A stretch of DNA of 64,000 bases, taken from Duncaniella sp. (lineage in GTDB: Bacteria > Bacteroidota > Bacteroidia > Bacteroidales > Muribaculaceae). Made by a program: the position numbers and the translations under genes. This document shows positions 25,383-33,695 of this stretch, in pieces. A model generated the notes under the pieces. It was given only the letters and a program-made list of their open reading frames with translations. It searched no databases and was not told the DNA's origin. The stretch's first letter is position 1, and every line of letters starts with the position of its first letter. The stretch lies in assembly GCA_023664955.1 (NCBI GenBank), contig JAMPEV010000001.1, positions 994,661-1,058,660 of the forward strand, written 5' to 3'.

Positions 25383-25414
25383 GAGTGTCAACGATAATCG
25401 TTGACACTCGCTTG
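25383..25414. terminator. Perfect 12-bp hairpin between convergent genes
   Basis: GAGTGTCAACGA and its exact complement are separated by TAA (25383-25409). It lies between the convergent porin and nifJ genes. T-rich tracts are weak on both sides, so the role as bidirectional terminator is inferred. Confidence 0.6.
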
Positions 25415-25430
25415 TTTAGCTACGTCGGGA

Positions 25431-28400
25431 TTACTCAACGATGGGCTTGGGCTCAACACCCCACTGCTGCTGTGAAAGGCGGCGGTAGTTGTTGTAACGC
25501 CACTGTGCATTAGCCTTTGCTGCTGCGAAGAGTTCGGCTGCTTCTGCAGGATACTGCTTCATTACTGATGCGTAACGTACCTCGCCCTTCAGGAAATCCT
25601 CGAACTTATCCCACTGCGGCTCCTTTGAGTCAAGTGAGAACGGATTCTTACCCTCTTCCTCAAGTGCGGGATTGTAACGCCAGAGGTGCCAGTAACCACA
25701 TTCTACTGCTTTCTGCTGCTCCTCCTGAGCATGCCCCATACCCACACGGATTCCGTGGTTGATACAGGGTGAGTAAGCGATGATGAGTGACGGACCATCG
25801 TATGCTTCAGCTTCGCGGATGGCTTTGAGTGTCTGAGCGTTGTCTGCACCCATTGCTACCTGTGCTACATAAACATAGCCGTAGGTTGATGCGATAAGAC
25901 CGAGGTCTTTCTTACGGACGCGCTTACCTGATGCGGCAAACTTAGCGATTGCACCGATAGGAGTAGCCTTTGAAGCCTGACCTCCGGTATTAGAGTAAAC
26001 CTCAGTATCGAGTACGAGCACGTTTACATTCTTACCTGATGCAAGCACGTGGTCAAGACCACCGAAACCTATATCGTAGGCCGCACCGTCACCGGCGATA
26101 ATCCACTGGCTGCGAGTCGCGATGTGCTCCTTGTTTGCCACGATGTTTTTGCAGATATCGCAGCCACAAGCATCGCAAAGAGGAACGATCTTCTCAGCGA
26201 CCTCGCTTGTCACTGTGTAGTCAGTGCGGTTAGCAAGCCACTTAGCCGCAAGTTCCTTGATTTCTGCTGAGCACTTGTCACATTCCTGAGCTGCCTGCAT
26301 CAAGCCTGCGATACGTGCCTGCATCTTTTCGTGTGCGAGGGTCATACCGAGACCGAATTCTGCGAAGTCCTCGAAGAGTGAGTTAGCCCATGCCACACCC
26401 TTACCTTCTGCATTCTTTGTGTAAGGAGTTGAAGGAACTGAACCTGAGTAGATTGAAGAACAGCCGGTAGCGTTAGCCACGATTTCGTGGTCGCCATAGA
26501 GCTGCGAAATAAGTTTCACGTAAGGAGTTTCACCGCAACCTGAGCATGCGCCTGAGAACTCAAAGAGCGGAGTTGCGAACTGTGAGTTCTTAACATTACT
26601 CTTGATGTCAACAAGATTCTGCTTGGAAGCCACTTCCTTAACACAGTAATCCCATTCCTTCTGCACATCTAGCTGAGTTTCAAGAGGCTTCATAGCGAGT
26701 GCCTTTACACCCTTCTTGCCTGGACATACAGCCACGCAGTTGCCGCAACCGAGACAGTCGAGCACGTCTACGCTCTGGATGAACTGCATACCGGCAAACA
26801 TCTTGCCGATAGCGGGGATTGACTTAGTTCCTTCAGGTGCGCCTGCCATTTCATTGGCATCAAGTACAAACGGACGGATAGATGCGTGAGGACATACAAA
26901 TGCGCACTTGTTACACTGGATACAGTTTTCAGAAATCCATTCCGGAACGAAAGCCGCAACACCGCGCTTTTCGTAAGCTGCTGTTCCCTGCTCCCATGTA
27001 CCATCTTCGCGACCGCTGAATGCGCTGACCTTGAGAAGGTCGCCATCCTGGGCGTTGATAGGACGTACGATGTCGTTGATGAAGGCGGGATCATTGTTGG
27101 CTGCGGGTGCCTCTACTTCGAGGTTGCTCCATGCCTTGTCTACGGGAAGTTGCTTGTATTCGCCACCGCGATCCACTGCTGCATAGTTCTTATCTACCAC
27201 ATCCTGACCCTTCTTGCCATATGACTTAACGATGAATTTCTTCATCTGCTCAACGGCAAGGTCTACTGGGATAACCTCGGTGATGCGGAAGAATGCGCTC
27301 TGGAGGATAGTGTTGGTACGGTTACCAAGACCGATTTCCTGAGCAATCTTTGTTGCGTTGATATAATATACTGTGATATCGTTGTCCGCAAAGTATTTCT
27401 TAACCTTGTTGGGGAGGTTCTTGGCAAGTTCCTCACCTTCCCAGATTGTGTTGAGAAGGAATGAACCACCCTTACGGAGACCGCGAGTCACATCATACAT
27501 GTGAAGGTAAGCCTGTACGTGGCATGCCACGAAGTTAGGCGTGGTTACAAGGTAAGTTGAACGGATGGGATCGTCACCGAAACGGAGGTGTGAGCAAGTG
27601 AAACCGCCTGACTTCTTTGAGTCGTATGCGAAGTATGCCTGGCAATATTTATTGGTGTTGTCGCCGATAATCTTCACCGAGTTCTTGTTAGCACCTACAG
27701 TTCCGTCAGCACCAAGGCCAAAGAATTTAGCCTCGAAAGTGCTTGCGCCGCCGAGTGCGATTTCCTCCTTCATGGGGAGTGAAGTGAAGGTAACATCGTC
27801 AACGATACCTACCGTGAAGTGGTTCTTGGGCATGGGAAGTGCGAGATTCTCGTATACTGAGATAATCTGGGCTGGAGTTACATCCTTAGATGCAAGACCG
27901 TAGCGACCACCTACGATAACAGGAGCGTCAGCCTGGCCGTAGAAGCAGTCCTTAACGTCAAGGTAAAGAGGCTCACCGTTAGCGCCGGGTTCTTTTGTAC
28001 GGTCAAGCACTGCGATACGCTTTGCTGTCTTGGGAACCGCTGCGAGGAAGTGCTTTGCTGAGAAGGGACGATAGAGGTGAACAGCCACGAGCCCCACCTT
28101 TTCGCCTTGTGCATTGAGGTGGTCGATTGCTTCCTGAGCTGCCTGGGTAACTGAACCCATTGCGATAATCACGCGGTCAGCTTCGGGGTCACCATAGTAG
28201 TTGAAAAGACCGTATTCACGTCCTGTGATACGGGTGATTTCCTTCATGTATTCCTCTACGATTTCAGGAACACGGTTGTAATATTCGTTGCATGATTCAC
28301 GGTGCTGGAAGAATACGTCACCGTTTTCTGCCATACCGCGAGCCACCGGATTAGCGGGATTCAAGGCGCGGGCGCGGAATTCTGCAAGAGCCTCCTTGTC

Positions 28401-28991
28401 GAGTAGCGGTGCAAGATCGTCCTGGTCCATCGCTTCGATTTTCTGGATTTCGTGTGAAGTGCGGAATCCATCGAAGAAGTTCATGAACGGAACGCGGCTC
28501 TTGATAGTAGAAAGATGTGCTACACCGGCGAGGTCCATAACTTCCTGTACCGACCCTTCTGCAAGCATGGCGAAGCCTGTCTGGCGGCATGACATAACAT
28601 CTTGGTGGTCACCGAAGATTGATAGTGCATGTGATGCCAATGTACGAGCTGAAACATGGAACACGCAGGGAAGTAATTCACCGGCGATTTTGTACATGTT
28701 AGGAATCATCAACAGAAGTCCCTGTGAAGCTGTGTAAGTAGTAGTCAGTGCTCCGGCCTGGAGTGAACCGTGAACGGCACCTGCGGCACCACCTTCTGAC
28801 TGCATTTCCTGTACCAACACGGTTTCGCCAAAAATGTTTTTGCGACCGGCGGCTGCCCATTCGTCCACATATTCTGCCATAGTTGACGATGGTGTGATGG
28901 GATAGATAGCAGCAACTTCTGAAAACATGTAGCTAACATGCGCAGCTGCCTGGTTACCATCACAGGTCAAGAATTTTTTTTCTTTACTCAT
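25431..28991 (-). CDS. nifJ: Pyruvate:ferredoxin (flavodoxin) oxidoreductase
   Basis: 1186-aa single-chain enzyme that converts pyruvate and CoA to acetyl-CoA and CO2 while reducing ferredoxin or flavodoxin; key for anaerobic energy metabolism. The N-terminal domain has TYTASQGLLLMIPNMYKIAG. Two 4Fe-4S motifs are CIQCNKCAFVCPHA (near residue 690) and CLGCGNCVAVCPG (near 750). The thiamine domain begins with FSGACSGCGETPYVKL and has GDGAAYDIGFGGLDH and LDTEVYSNTGGQASKATP. CDACGCDICK is the extra cysteine cluster. Reduced ferredoxin could feed an Rnf complex such as that encoded at 12.4-15.2 kb. Confidence 0.97.
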   Translation of the reverse strand: MSKEKKFLTCDGNQAAAHVSYMFSEVAAIYPITPSSTMAEYVDEWAAAGRKNIFGETVLVQEMQSEGGAAGAVHGSLQAGALTTTYTASQGLLLMIPNMYKIAGELLPCVFHVSARTLASHALSIFGDHQDVMSCRQTGFAMLAEGSVQEVMDLAGVAHLSTIKSRVPFMNFFDGFRTSHEIQKIEAMDQDDLAPLLDKEALAEFRARALNPANPVARGMAENGDVFFQHRESCNEYYNRVPEIVEEYMKEITRITGREYGLFNYYGDPEADRVIIAMGSVTQAAQEAIDHLNAQGEKVGLVAVHLYRPFSAKHFLAAVPKTAKRIAVLDRTKEPGANGEPLYLDVKDCFYGQADAPVIVGGRYGLASKDVTPAQIISVYENLALPMPKNHFTVGIVDDVTFTSLPMKEEIALGGASTFEAKFFGLGADGTVGANKNSVKIIGDNTNKYCQAYFAYDSKKSGGFTCSHLRFGDDPIRSTYLVTTPNFVACHVQAYLHMYDVTRGLRKGGSFLLNTIWEGEELAKNLPNKVKKYFADNDITVYYINATKIAQEIGLGNRTNTILQSAFFRITEVIPVDLAVEQMKKFIVKSYGKKGQDVVDKNYAAVDRGGEYKQLPVDKAWSNLEVEAPAANNDPAFINDIVRPINAQDGDLLKVSAFSGREDGTWEQGTAAYEKRGVAAFVPEWISENCIQCNKCAFVCPHASIRPFVLDANEMAGAPEGTKSIPAIGKMFAGMQFIQSVDVLDCLGCGNCVAVCPGKKGVKALAMKPLETQLDVQKEWDYCVKEVASKQNLVDIKSNVKNSQFATPLFEFSGACSGCGETPYVKLISQLYGDHEIVANATGCSSIYSGSVPSTPYTKNAEGKGVAWANSLFEDFAEFGLGMTLAHEKMQARIAGLMQAAQECDKCSAEIKELAAKWLANRTDYTVTSEVAEKIVPLCDACGCDICKNIVANKEHIATRSQWIIAGDGAAYDIGFGGLDHVLASGKNVNVLVLDTEVYSNTGGQASKATPIGAIAKFAASGKRVRKKDLGLIASTYGYVYVAQVAMGADNAQTLKAIREAEAYDGPSLIIAYSPCINHGIRVGMGHAQEEQQKAVECGYWHLWRYNPALEEEGKNPFSLDSKEPQWDKFEDFLKGEVRYASVMKQYPAEAAELFAAAKANAQWRYNNYRRLSQQQWGVEPKPIVE

Positions 28992-29140
28992 AGTGGTTAA
29001 TGTAATCTATTTAAATAGAGATAATTAGATGTCTAATTCTTTAAGCTTTTCCGTATATTCAAGGTTATCACAAGTCGCCTTGTCGCGACCGCACTGTGAA
29101 TAATCGGTGTATTTTCCCTTTTTCAAGGCCATTACTCGCC

Positions 29141-29173
29141 ACAAAAATACAAAAAAAATTCTATCTCCCCAAA
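29141..29173 (-). promoter_or_regulatory. Probable nifJ promoter
   Basis: On the minus strand TTTG, 21 bp, TATTTTTG (29141-29148), leaving a leader of about 140 nt before the nifJ ATG. The leader contains a short GTCGC..GCGAC stem. Confidence 0.6.
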
Positions 29174-29203
29174 AAAAATTTCTAATTCACCATCCCTGAT
29201 GTA

Positions 29204-29387
29204 GGGACTTACCATGGAGCGTCCTCCCCGATTGAGCTCGCTGAATCCGCCACAACACTCCAAATTCCGACGAAAATAGCGGTACGTCGTGCTCTGCACC
29301 TAAAAAATAGTCCGTGTCACATAGTAATAAGCCCGGACTATAATCCGCACGGCAAGCTCACATTGACATTTTTGCTACAACCAATAT
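29204..29387 (-). repeat. ~190-bp structured repeat, family 2 copy c (full, inverted)
   Basis: The reverse complement aligns with 15464-15656 over the full length. The nested helices are kept: GTCGTGC (29286-29292) with GCACGGC (29347-29353), and ATAGTCCG (29307-29314) with CGGACTAT (29334-29341), the latter perfect and different in sequence from copy b. The palindromic core (GGACTTACCATGGAGCGTCC) is at 29204-29224 and is partly degraded. Confidence 0.75.
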
Positions 29388-29403
29388 ATGATCCACCCCA
29401 ATC

Positions 29404-29430
29404 AGCAGTGGCTGCGCCACTGGCATAGTC
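29404..29430 (+). repeat. Palindromic repeat, family 3 copy a
   Basis: AGCAGTGGCTGCGCCACTGGC forms a hairpin (CAGTGGC/GCCACTG, 3-nt loop) and is followed by ATAGTC. It resembles, in inverted orientation, the unit at 29474-29500. Confidence 0.5.
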
Positions 29431-29473
29431 CCTTCTTCTGCGATTTTAACGCCTGACCTGACAGATTCTATGA

Positions 29474-29500
29474 GACATCGCCAGTGGTATTCACCACGCT
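29474..29500 (-). repeat. Palindromic repeat, family 3 copy b (inverted)
   Basis: On the minus strand AGCGTGGTGAATACCACTGG followed by CGATGTC. GTGGT and ACCAC pair across GAAT. It matches 29404-29430 in its flanks (AGC..GTGG..CCACTGGC..AT.GTC), while the loops differ. Confidence 0.5.
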
Positions 29501-29514
29501 TTTCGCCCCTAATA

Positions 29515-29545
29515 TTGTGGCAACAGATTTTTTTTCATACTTTTG
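29515..29545 (+). promoter_or_regulatory. Promoter of prolyl oligopeptidase gene
   Basis: TTG (29515-29517), 20 bp, TACTTTTG (29538-29545). An apparent upstream TTG start at 29543 falls inside the -7 box, which argues for the ATG at 29582. Confidence 0.65.
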
Positions 29546-29581
29546 TGTGACCATTACGACATTTCTTCATTTCCCATATAT

Positions 29582-31714
29582 ATGGCAAAACATCAAACTT
29601 TAATTTTAGCCCTCATGACCACCATGGCATACGGCTCATTCACCGGTTGCTCAAATTCCAAGCAACTTTCCTACCCCGCCGCTCCAAGCGACAACACTGT
29701 TGACACCATCTTCGGAATGGTTGTCCCTGACCCCTATCGTCCCCTTGAAAATGACACCGCTGCTGAAACCGTTAAGTGGGTGGAGGCCGAAAACGCTGTC
29801 ACTCAAGAATATCTCTCCAAAATCCCGTTCCGCAAGCAGATTAACCAGCGTCTCACCGAGCTTAACAACTACGTGAAGCGCGGCCTCCCCTGGCGCGGCA
29901 ACGACGGCATGTACTATTTCTATGAGAATGACGGGCTTAAGAACCAGTCAGTGCTTTATCGCATGGACTCTCCCACTTCAACTGAACGTGAAGTGTTCCT
30001 TGACCCCAATACCCTTAGCGATGACGGAACTGTAGCGCTTACAGGTGTTTACCAGTCGAAAGATGGTAAATACACCGCTTACACTATTTCCCGCAGCGGT
30101 TCTGACTGGACTGAGATATACCTGATGGACACCAAGACCAAGGAACTTCTCCCCGACCATATCGAATGGGCGAAATTCACAGGTGCTTCCTGGGATGGTG
30201 ACGGATTCTACTACAGCGCATATCCCCGTCCCGAAGAGGGCAAAGAGTTCTCCAACGCTAACCAAAACCATCTCGTGTACTATCACAAAGTAGGCACTCC
30301 CCAAAGCGATGACACAGTGGCTTTCAGCGACCCTGAACATCCGTTCCATTTCCACTCAGCCGGCGTGGCTGAGTCACAGCCGGTGATGTTCGTTTCAATC
30401 GGCGGCGAAGGTATCGGCGAGGCCCTCAAAGTACGCAGGAATGGCGTTTGGGAGACAATGGAAGAGTCTCAGGACTACAATAATAGCGTAATCGACGTCA
30501 TTGACAATAAGATTTATATACTCACTTCGTTTGGTGCCCCCAAAAACCGTCTCATGGTTGCCGACCTTGCGAAACCGGGACGTGACAACTGGAAAGAGCT
30601 CGTGCCCGAAAGTGAGGGCGTGCTGGTGGACGCGCAATTCTCCGGCGACAAACTCTTCCTCACTTACGAGCAGGATGCCTCTAACCAAGTGGAAATCTAT
30701 TCAATGGACGGCAAAAAAGAGAATGAAGTCAAGCTCCCGGGCTACGGTTCTGTTCATTTCGCCACTGACCGTAAACACCCGGAAGATGTGTTCTACTCTT
30801 TCACCTCTTTCACCTCACCCTCTACCCACTACTCTTACGACACTGCAACAGGCGAGAGTACCCGTCTTTTCCAAGCCGACATCAATGGAGTGAACCTCGA
30901 TGACTATGTTACCGAACAGGTGTTCTATCCTTCAGCTGACGGTACTGAGATTCCCATGTTCATCACCTACAAGAAAGGACTTGAGAAAAATGGCAAAAAC
31001 CCGGTGTTCCTCTACGGCTATGGTGGCTTCAACATCTCACTTCCTCCAAGCTTCTCAGCTAACCGCATGTTCCTCCTTGAAAATGGCGTGATTTATGCTC
31101 AAGCAAACCTCCGTGGAGGCTCAGAGTATGGCGAGGCATGGCACGAAGCTGGGACTAAGCAGAATAAGCTCAACGTTTTCAATGACTTCATTGGAGCTGC
31201 CGAGTATCTCGTTAACGAAGGTTGGACCTCTCCTGAACATATCGCCATAAACGGTGGCAGCAACGGCGGCCTTCTCGTAGGCGCAACCGTTAACCTCCGT
31301 CCCGACCTCTTCAAAGTAGCTGTTCCTCAGGTTGGTGTGATGGATATGATGCGTTACCATCTGTTCACCATCGGCTGGAACTGGGCTTCCGACTATGGCA
31401 CAAGCGCCGACTCTCCTGAGATGGCAAAATATCTCCTCGACTACTCGCCTCTACATACTATCCGCAACGATGGCACTCCTTATCCCGCCATCCTCGTCAC
31501 TACAGCTGATCACGACGACCGCGTGGTGCCCGCCCACTCATTTAAGTATGCCGCAGCCCTTCAGGCCGCTGACACCGGCGATGCCCCCAAGCTAATCCGC
31601 ATCGACTCTAAAGCCGGACACGGAGCCGGCAAGCCCATAGCAAAAGTGCTTGACGAGTATACTGACATATATTCATTTATCTTCGAGAATCTTGGCATCG
31701 AGCCTAAGAAATAA
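29582..31714 (+). CDS. Prolyl oligopeptidase family lipoprotein (S9A)
   Basis: 710-aa serine peptidase that cleaves short peptides after proline. The lipobox SFTGC near residue 23 suggests lipid anchoring. The N-terminal part is a beta-propeller (PDPYRPLENDTAAETVKWVE is the family start). The alpha/beta-hydrolase domain has YGYGGFNISLPPSFS, then the nucleophile in NGGSNGGLLVGA (Ser near residue 560), Asp in DHDDRVVPAHSF and His in KAGHGAG near the C-terminus. Start fixed by the promoter position. Followed after 13 bp by a lipoprotein gene, likely the same operon. Confidence 0.95.
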   Translation: MAKHQTLILALMTTMAYGSFTGCSNSKQLSYPAAPSDNTVDTIFGMVVPDPYRPLENDTAAETVKWVEAENAVTQEYLSKIPFRKQINQRLTELNNYVKRGLPWRGNDGMYYFYENDGLKNQSVLYRMDSPTSTEREVFLDPNTLSDDGTVALTGVYQSKDGKYTAYTISRSGSDWTEIYLMDTKTKELLPDHIEWAKFTGASWDGDGFYYSAYPRPEEGKEFSNANQNHLVYYHKVGTPQSDDTVAFSDPEHPFHFHSAGVAESQPVMFVSIGGEGIGEALKVRRNGVWETMEESQDYNNSVIDVIDNKIYILTSFGAPKNRLMVADLAKPGRDNWKELVPESEGVLVDAQFSGDKLFLTYEQDASNQVEIYSMDGKKENEVKLPGYGSVHFATDRKHPEDVFYSFTSFTSPSTHYSYDTATGESTRLFQADINGVNLDDYVTEQVFYPSADGTEIPMFITYKKGLEKNGKNPVFLYGYGGFNISLPPSFSANRMFLLENGVIYAQANLRGGSEYGEAWHEAGTKQNKLNVFNDFIGAAEYLVNEGWTSPEHIAINGGSNGGLLVGATVNLRPDLFKVAVPQVGVMDMMRYHLFTIGWNWASDYGTSADSPEMAKYLLDYSPLHTIRNDGTPYPAILVTTADHDDRVVPAHSFKYAAALQAADTGDAPKLIRIDSKAGHGAGKPIAKVLDEYTDIYSFIFENLGIEPKK

Positions 31715-31727
31715 TCCCTTCACCACA

Positions 31728-32645
31728 ATGAGACTTTTCCCCGTTATCACCACCGCTGTTTTATCCACCCTGCTCTCCGGATGCTTCACCGGTGTGGAAT
31801 CCACACCTAAAATCACCGGCGCAGAGGTGAAAAAAGAGTGCGTCACAATTTCGCCCGAGGATAATTACCTAACCGGGGTTACTGATAGCCCCCTGTCGGA
31901 GTGGGAACGGGGAAAACGATTCGTTGTTACCGACGATAAAATCAAACTGATTTTCGGCGCAACAGCCCCTGCCGAATCGCTTACCGGAAAGGAGATTACA
32001 TTCACCGTCGCCACGGAATCTACAGGCATAACCGGCGGAAATGTCACAGATCTGTCATTTACCACTCCAACCGGCGCAGTGGTGGAATATCGTATCAATC
32101 AGCCACTTAAAGAGCTTTCCAACAAGCCATCGCTTTCAGTGCCTTTCACCATCCAGCAGAGCATGGTGGAACAAGCACGTGAACTACTGAATGGCAAGCG
32201 ATTATACATCCTAACACGTTCATGGCGTGATGACAATGACAATTCAGTGGGCGGTCGCCAATTTGTGCCGGTAACAATTGACTCAGTCTCGCCCGGCAAT
32301 TCCATCTACCCGATAAAAGTGTCATTTACCGACGAGCACCGGATGCAAGGCCGCATGTTCATCACTCCCGGCGATAAGAAGAGTTCACCTCGCACCTTCT
32401 CAACCGTCTTCTCTTTCGATAATCCTCGAAAAAAATATCCCGACATATCGCCTGAGAACTGGGACCTGATAATCAGAGGCAGAGTGGGCATCGGGATGAC
32501 CCGCGAAGAATGTCGACTCGCGCTCGGCTCCCCCAAAGAGATTGACCGCGCCGCCAACAATTCGTATCTGCGAGAAGTATGGCTCTACGAGAATGGAATT
32601 TACCTCGTGTTCGAGGATGGATTGCTGAAATTCTACCGCCGATGA
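31728..32645 (+). CDS. Lipoprotein with C-terminal BamE/SmpA-like domain
   Basis: 305-aa lipoprotein with the lipobox LLSGC near residue 20. The middle region is of unknown fold (beta-rich). The last ~50 residues (GRVGIGMTREECRLALGSPK and a following LYENGIYLVFEDG) look like a BamE/SmpA-type fold, which often begins with I-x-x-GMT-x-x-E-V/C-x-x-x-LG-x-P. The role at the outer membrane is inferred. ATG at 31728 chosen over an upstream in-frame ATG at 31650 that would overlap the peptidase gene and lack a signal peptide. Confidence 0.75.
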   Translation: MRLFPVITTAVLSTLLSGCFTGVESTPKITGAEVKKECVTISPEDNYLTGVTDSPLSEWERGKRFVVTDDKIKLIFGATAPAESLTGKEITFTVATESTGITGGNVTDLSFTTPTGAVVEYRINQPLKELSNKPSLSVPFTIQQSMVEQARELLNGKRLYILTRSWRDDNDNSVGGRQFVPVTIDSVSPGNSIYPIKVSFTDEHRMQGRMFITPGDKKSSPRTFSTVFSFDNPRKKYPDISPENWDLIIRGRVGIGMTREECRLALGSPKEIDRAANNSYLREVWLYENGIYLVFEDGLLKFYRR

Positions 32646-32698
32646 TGCCTGTGGGCATTTCATAACTTCATCAGACCCCTACTAAAGAAATTTAGAAA

Positions 32699-32745
32699 AC
32701 GCCCCCTCCGGTGAACACCTTCACCCTTGGGGACGTTTATTTTTA
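32699..32745 (+). terminator. Terminator after BamE-like lipoprotein
   Basis: ACGCCCC pairs with GGGGACGT around an inner GGTGAA/TTCACC stem, followed by TTATTTTTA. A second small hairpin (AGTGGAA/TTCCACT, 32752-32771) follows with another T-rich tract. Confidence 0.6.
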
Positions 32746-32818
32746 TATGAAAGTGGAATCCAACTTCCACTATCTTTTATTTTGAATATTCTATAACTAA
32801 ATAAAAACACATAAAATT

Positions 32819-33547
32819 ATGCTAAACGTAACATATCTTGACCACAGCGGGTTTGCAATCACTACTCCCGCAGCAATTATGGTGTTTGACTACTACAAGG
32901 ATCCCGACAAGAAGTTGGAACATGTATTGAAAATTTCGCCGGAGAAACCGGTGGTTTTCTTCGTTTCACACCATCATCCCGACCATTTCAACACATCCAT
33001 TTTTGAACTTGCACAGGACAGGAAGCGCACCTATGTGCTTTCCAACGACATATTCTCAAAAATCGTGCCTAAGAAGGGCATCTCAGTTGCTTGGATGAGT
33101 GCAGGTGATGTTATTGACCAGATTCCGGGGACTAAGGAAGTGAGGGCTTACGGGTCAACCGATGCCGGTGTTAGCTACGCTATTGCACTTGAAGATGGCA
33201 GCGTGGTATTCCATGCAGGTGATTTGAACGACTGGCACTGGAGCGAGGAGTCTACTCAGAAAGAGATTGAAAAAGCGGAGAGCAAGTTCCGTACCATCGT
33301 ACACCGTATTGCCGAGGATATTCCTGAAATCAAGGTGGCTATGTTCCCGGTTGATGCTCGAATGGGAGCCGACTTCGCTAAAGGAGCCAACATCTTCCTC
33401 ACTGAAGTGAAAGTCGACAATTTCTTCCCGATGCACTTTTGGGGAGAACCGCAGAAGGCATGTGACTTCTCAACCTACGTCCCCCCCACGGTATCGACAA
33501 AATGCTACTGTATTGACACTCCCGGAAAGACCGTAGAAATCAAGTAA
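32819..33547 (+). CDS. MBL-fold metal-dependent hydrolase
   Basis: 242-aa metallo-beta-lactamase-fold protein of the UlaG-like type. FFVSHHHPDHFN (near residue 55) carries the HxHxDH zinc motif, preceded by the family start LDHSGFAI. FHAGDLNDWHW near residue 135 contains the bridging Asp, and MHFWGEPQ near the C-terminus the last metal His. Cytoplasmic (no signal peptide). The substrate is unknown; UlaG relatives hydrolyse sugar lactones or RNA, but assignment is not possible here. Stand-alone gene with its own terminator. Confidence 0.88.
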   Translation: MLNVTYLDHSGFAITTPAAIMVFDYYKDPDKKLEHVLKISPEKPVVFFVSHHHPDHFNTSIFELAQDRKRTYVLSNDIFSKIVPKKGISVAWMSAGDVIDQIPGTKEVRAYGSTDAGVSYAIALEDGSVVFHAGDLNDWHWSEESTQKEIEKAESKFRTIVHRIAEDIPEIKVAMFPVDARMGADFAKGANIFLTEVKVDNFFPMHFWGEPQKACDFSTYVPPTVSTKCYCIDTPGKTVEIK

Positions 33548-33580
33548 CCGCTTAGCCTCTTAATATAACCACTAAACCCA

Positions 33581-33620
33581 GGAGGACACATTGCAGAGCC
33601 GATGTGCCCTCCCATATTTT
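33581..33620 (+). terminator. Terminator after MBL-fold gene
   Basis: GGAGGACACAT (33581-33591) pairs with ATGTGCCCTCC (33602-33612, one mismatch), followed by CATATTTT. Confidence 0.65.
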
Positions 33621-33695
33621 GTAAAGCAAGATGCACAGTCTAATTATTGGTATGGGATTATGCTGGCGAATGCTGGGATAATATTTCACTAATGG

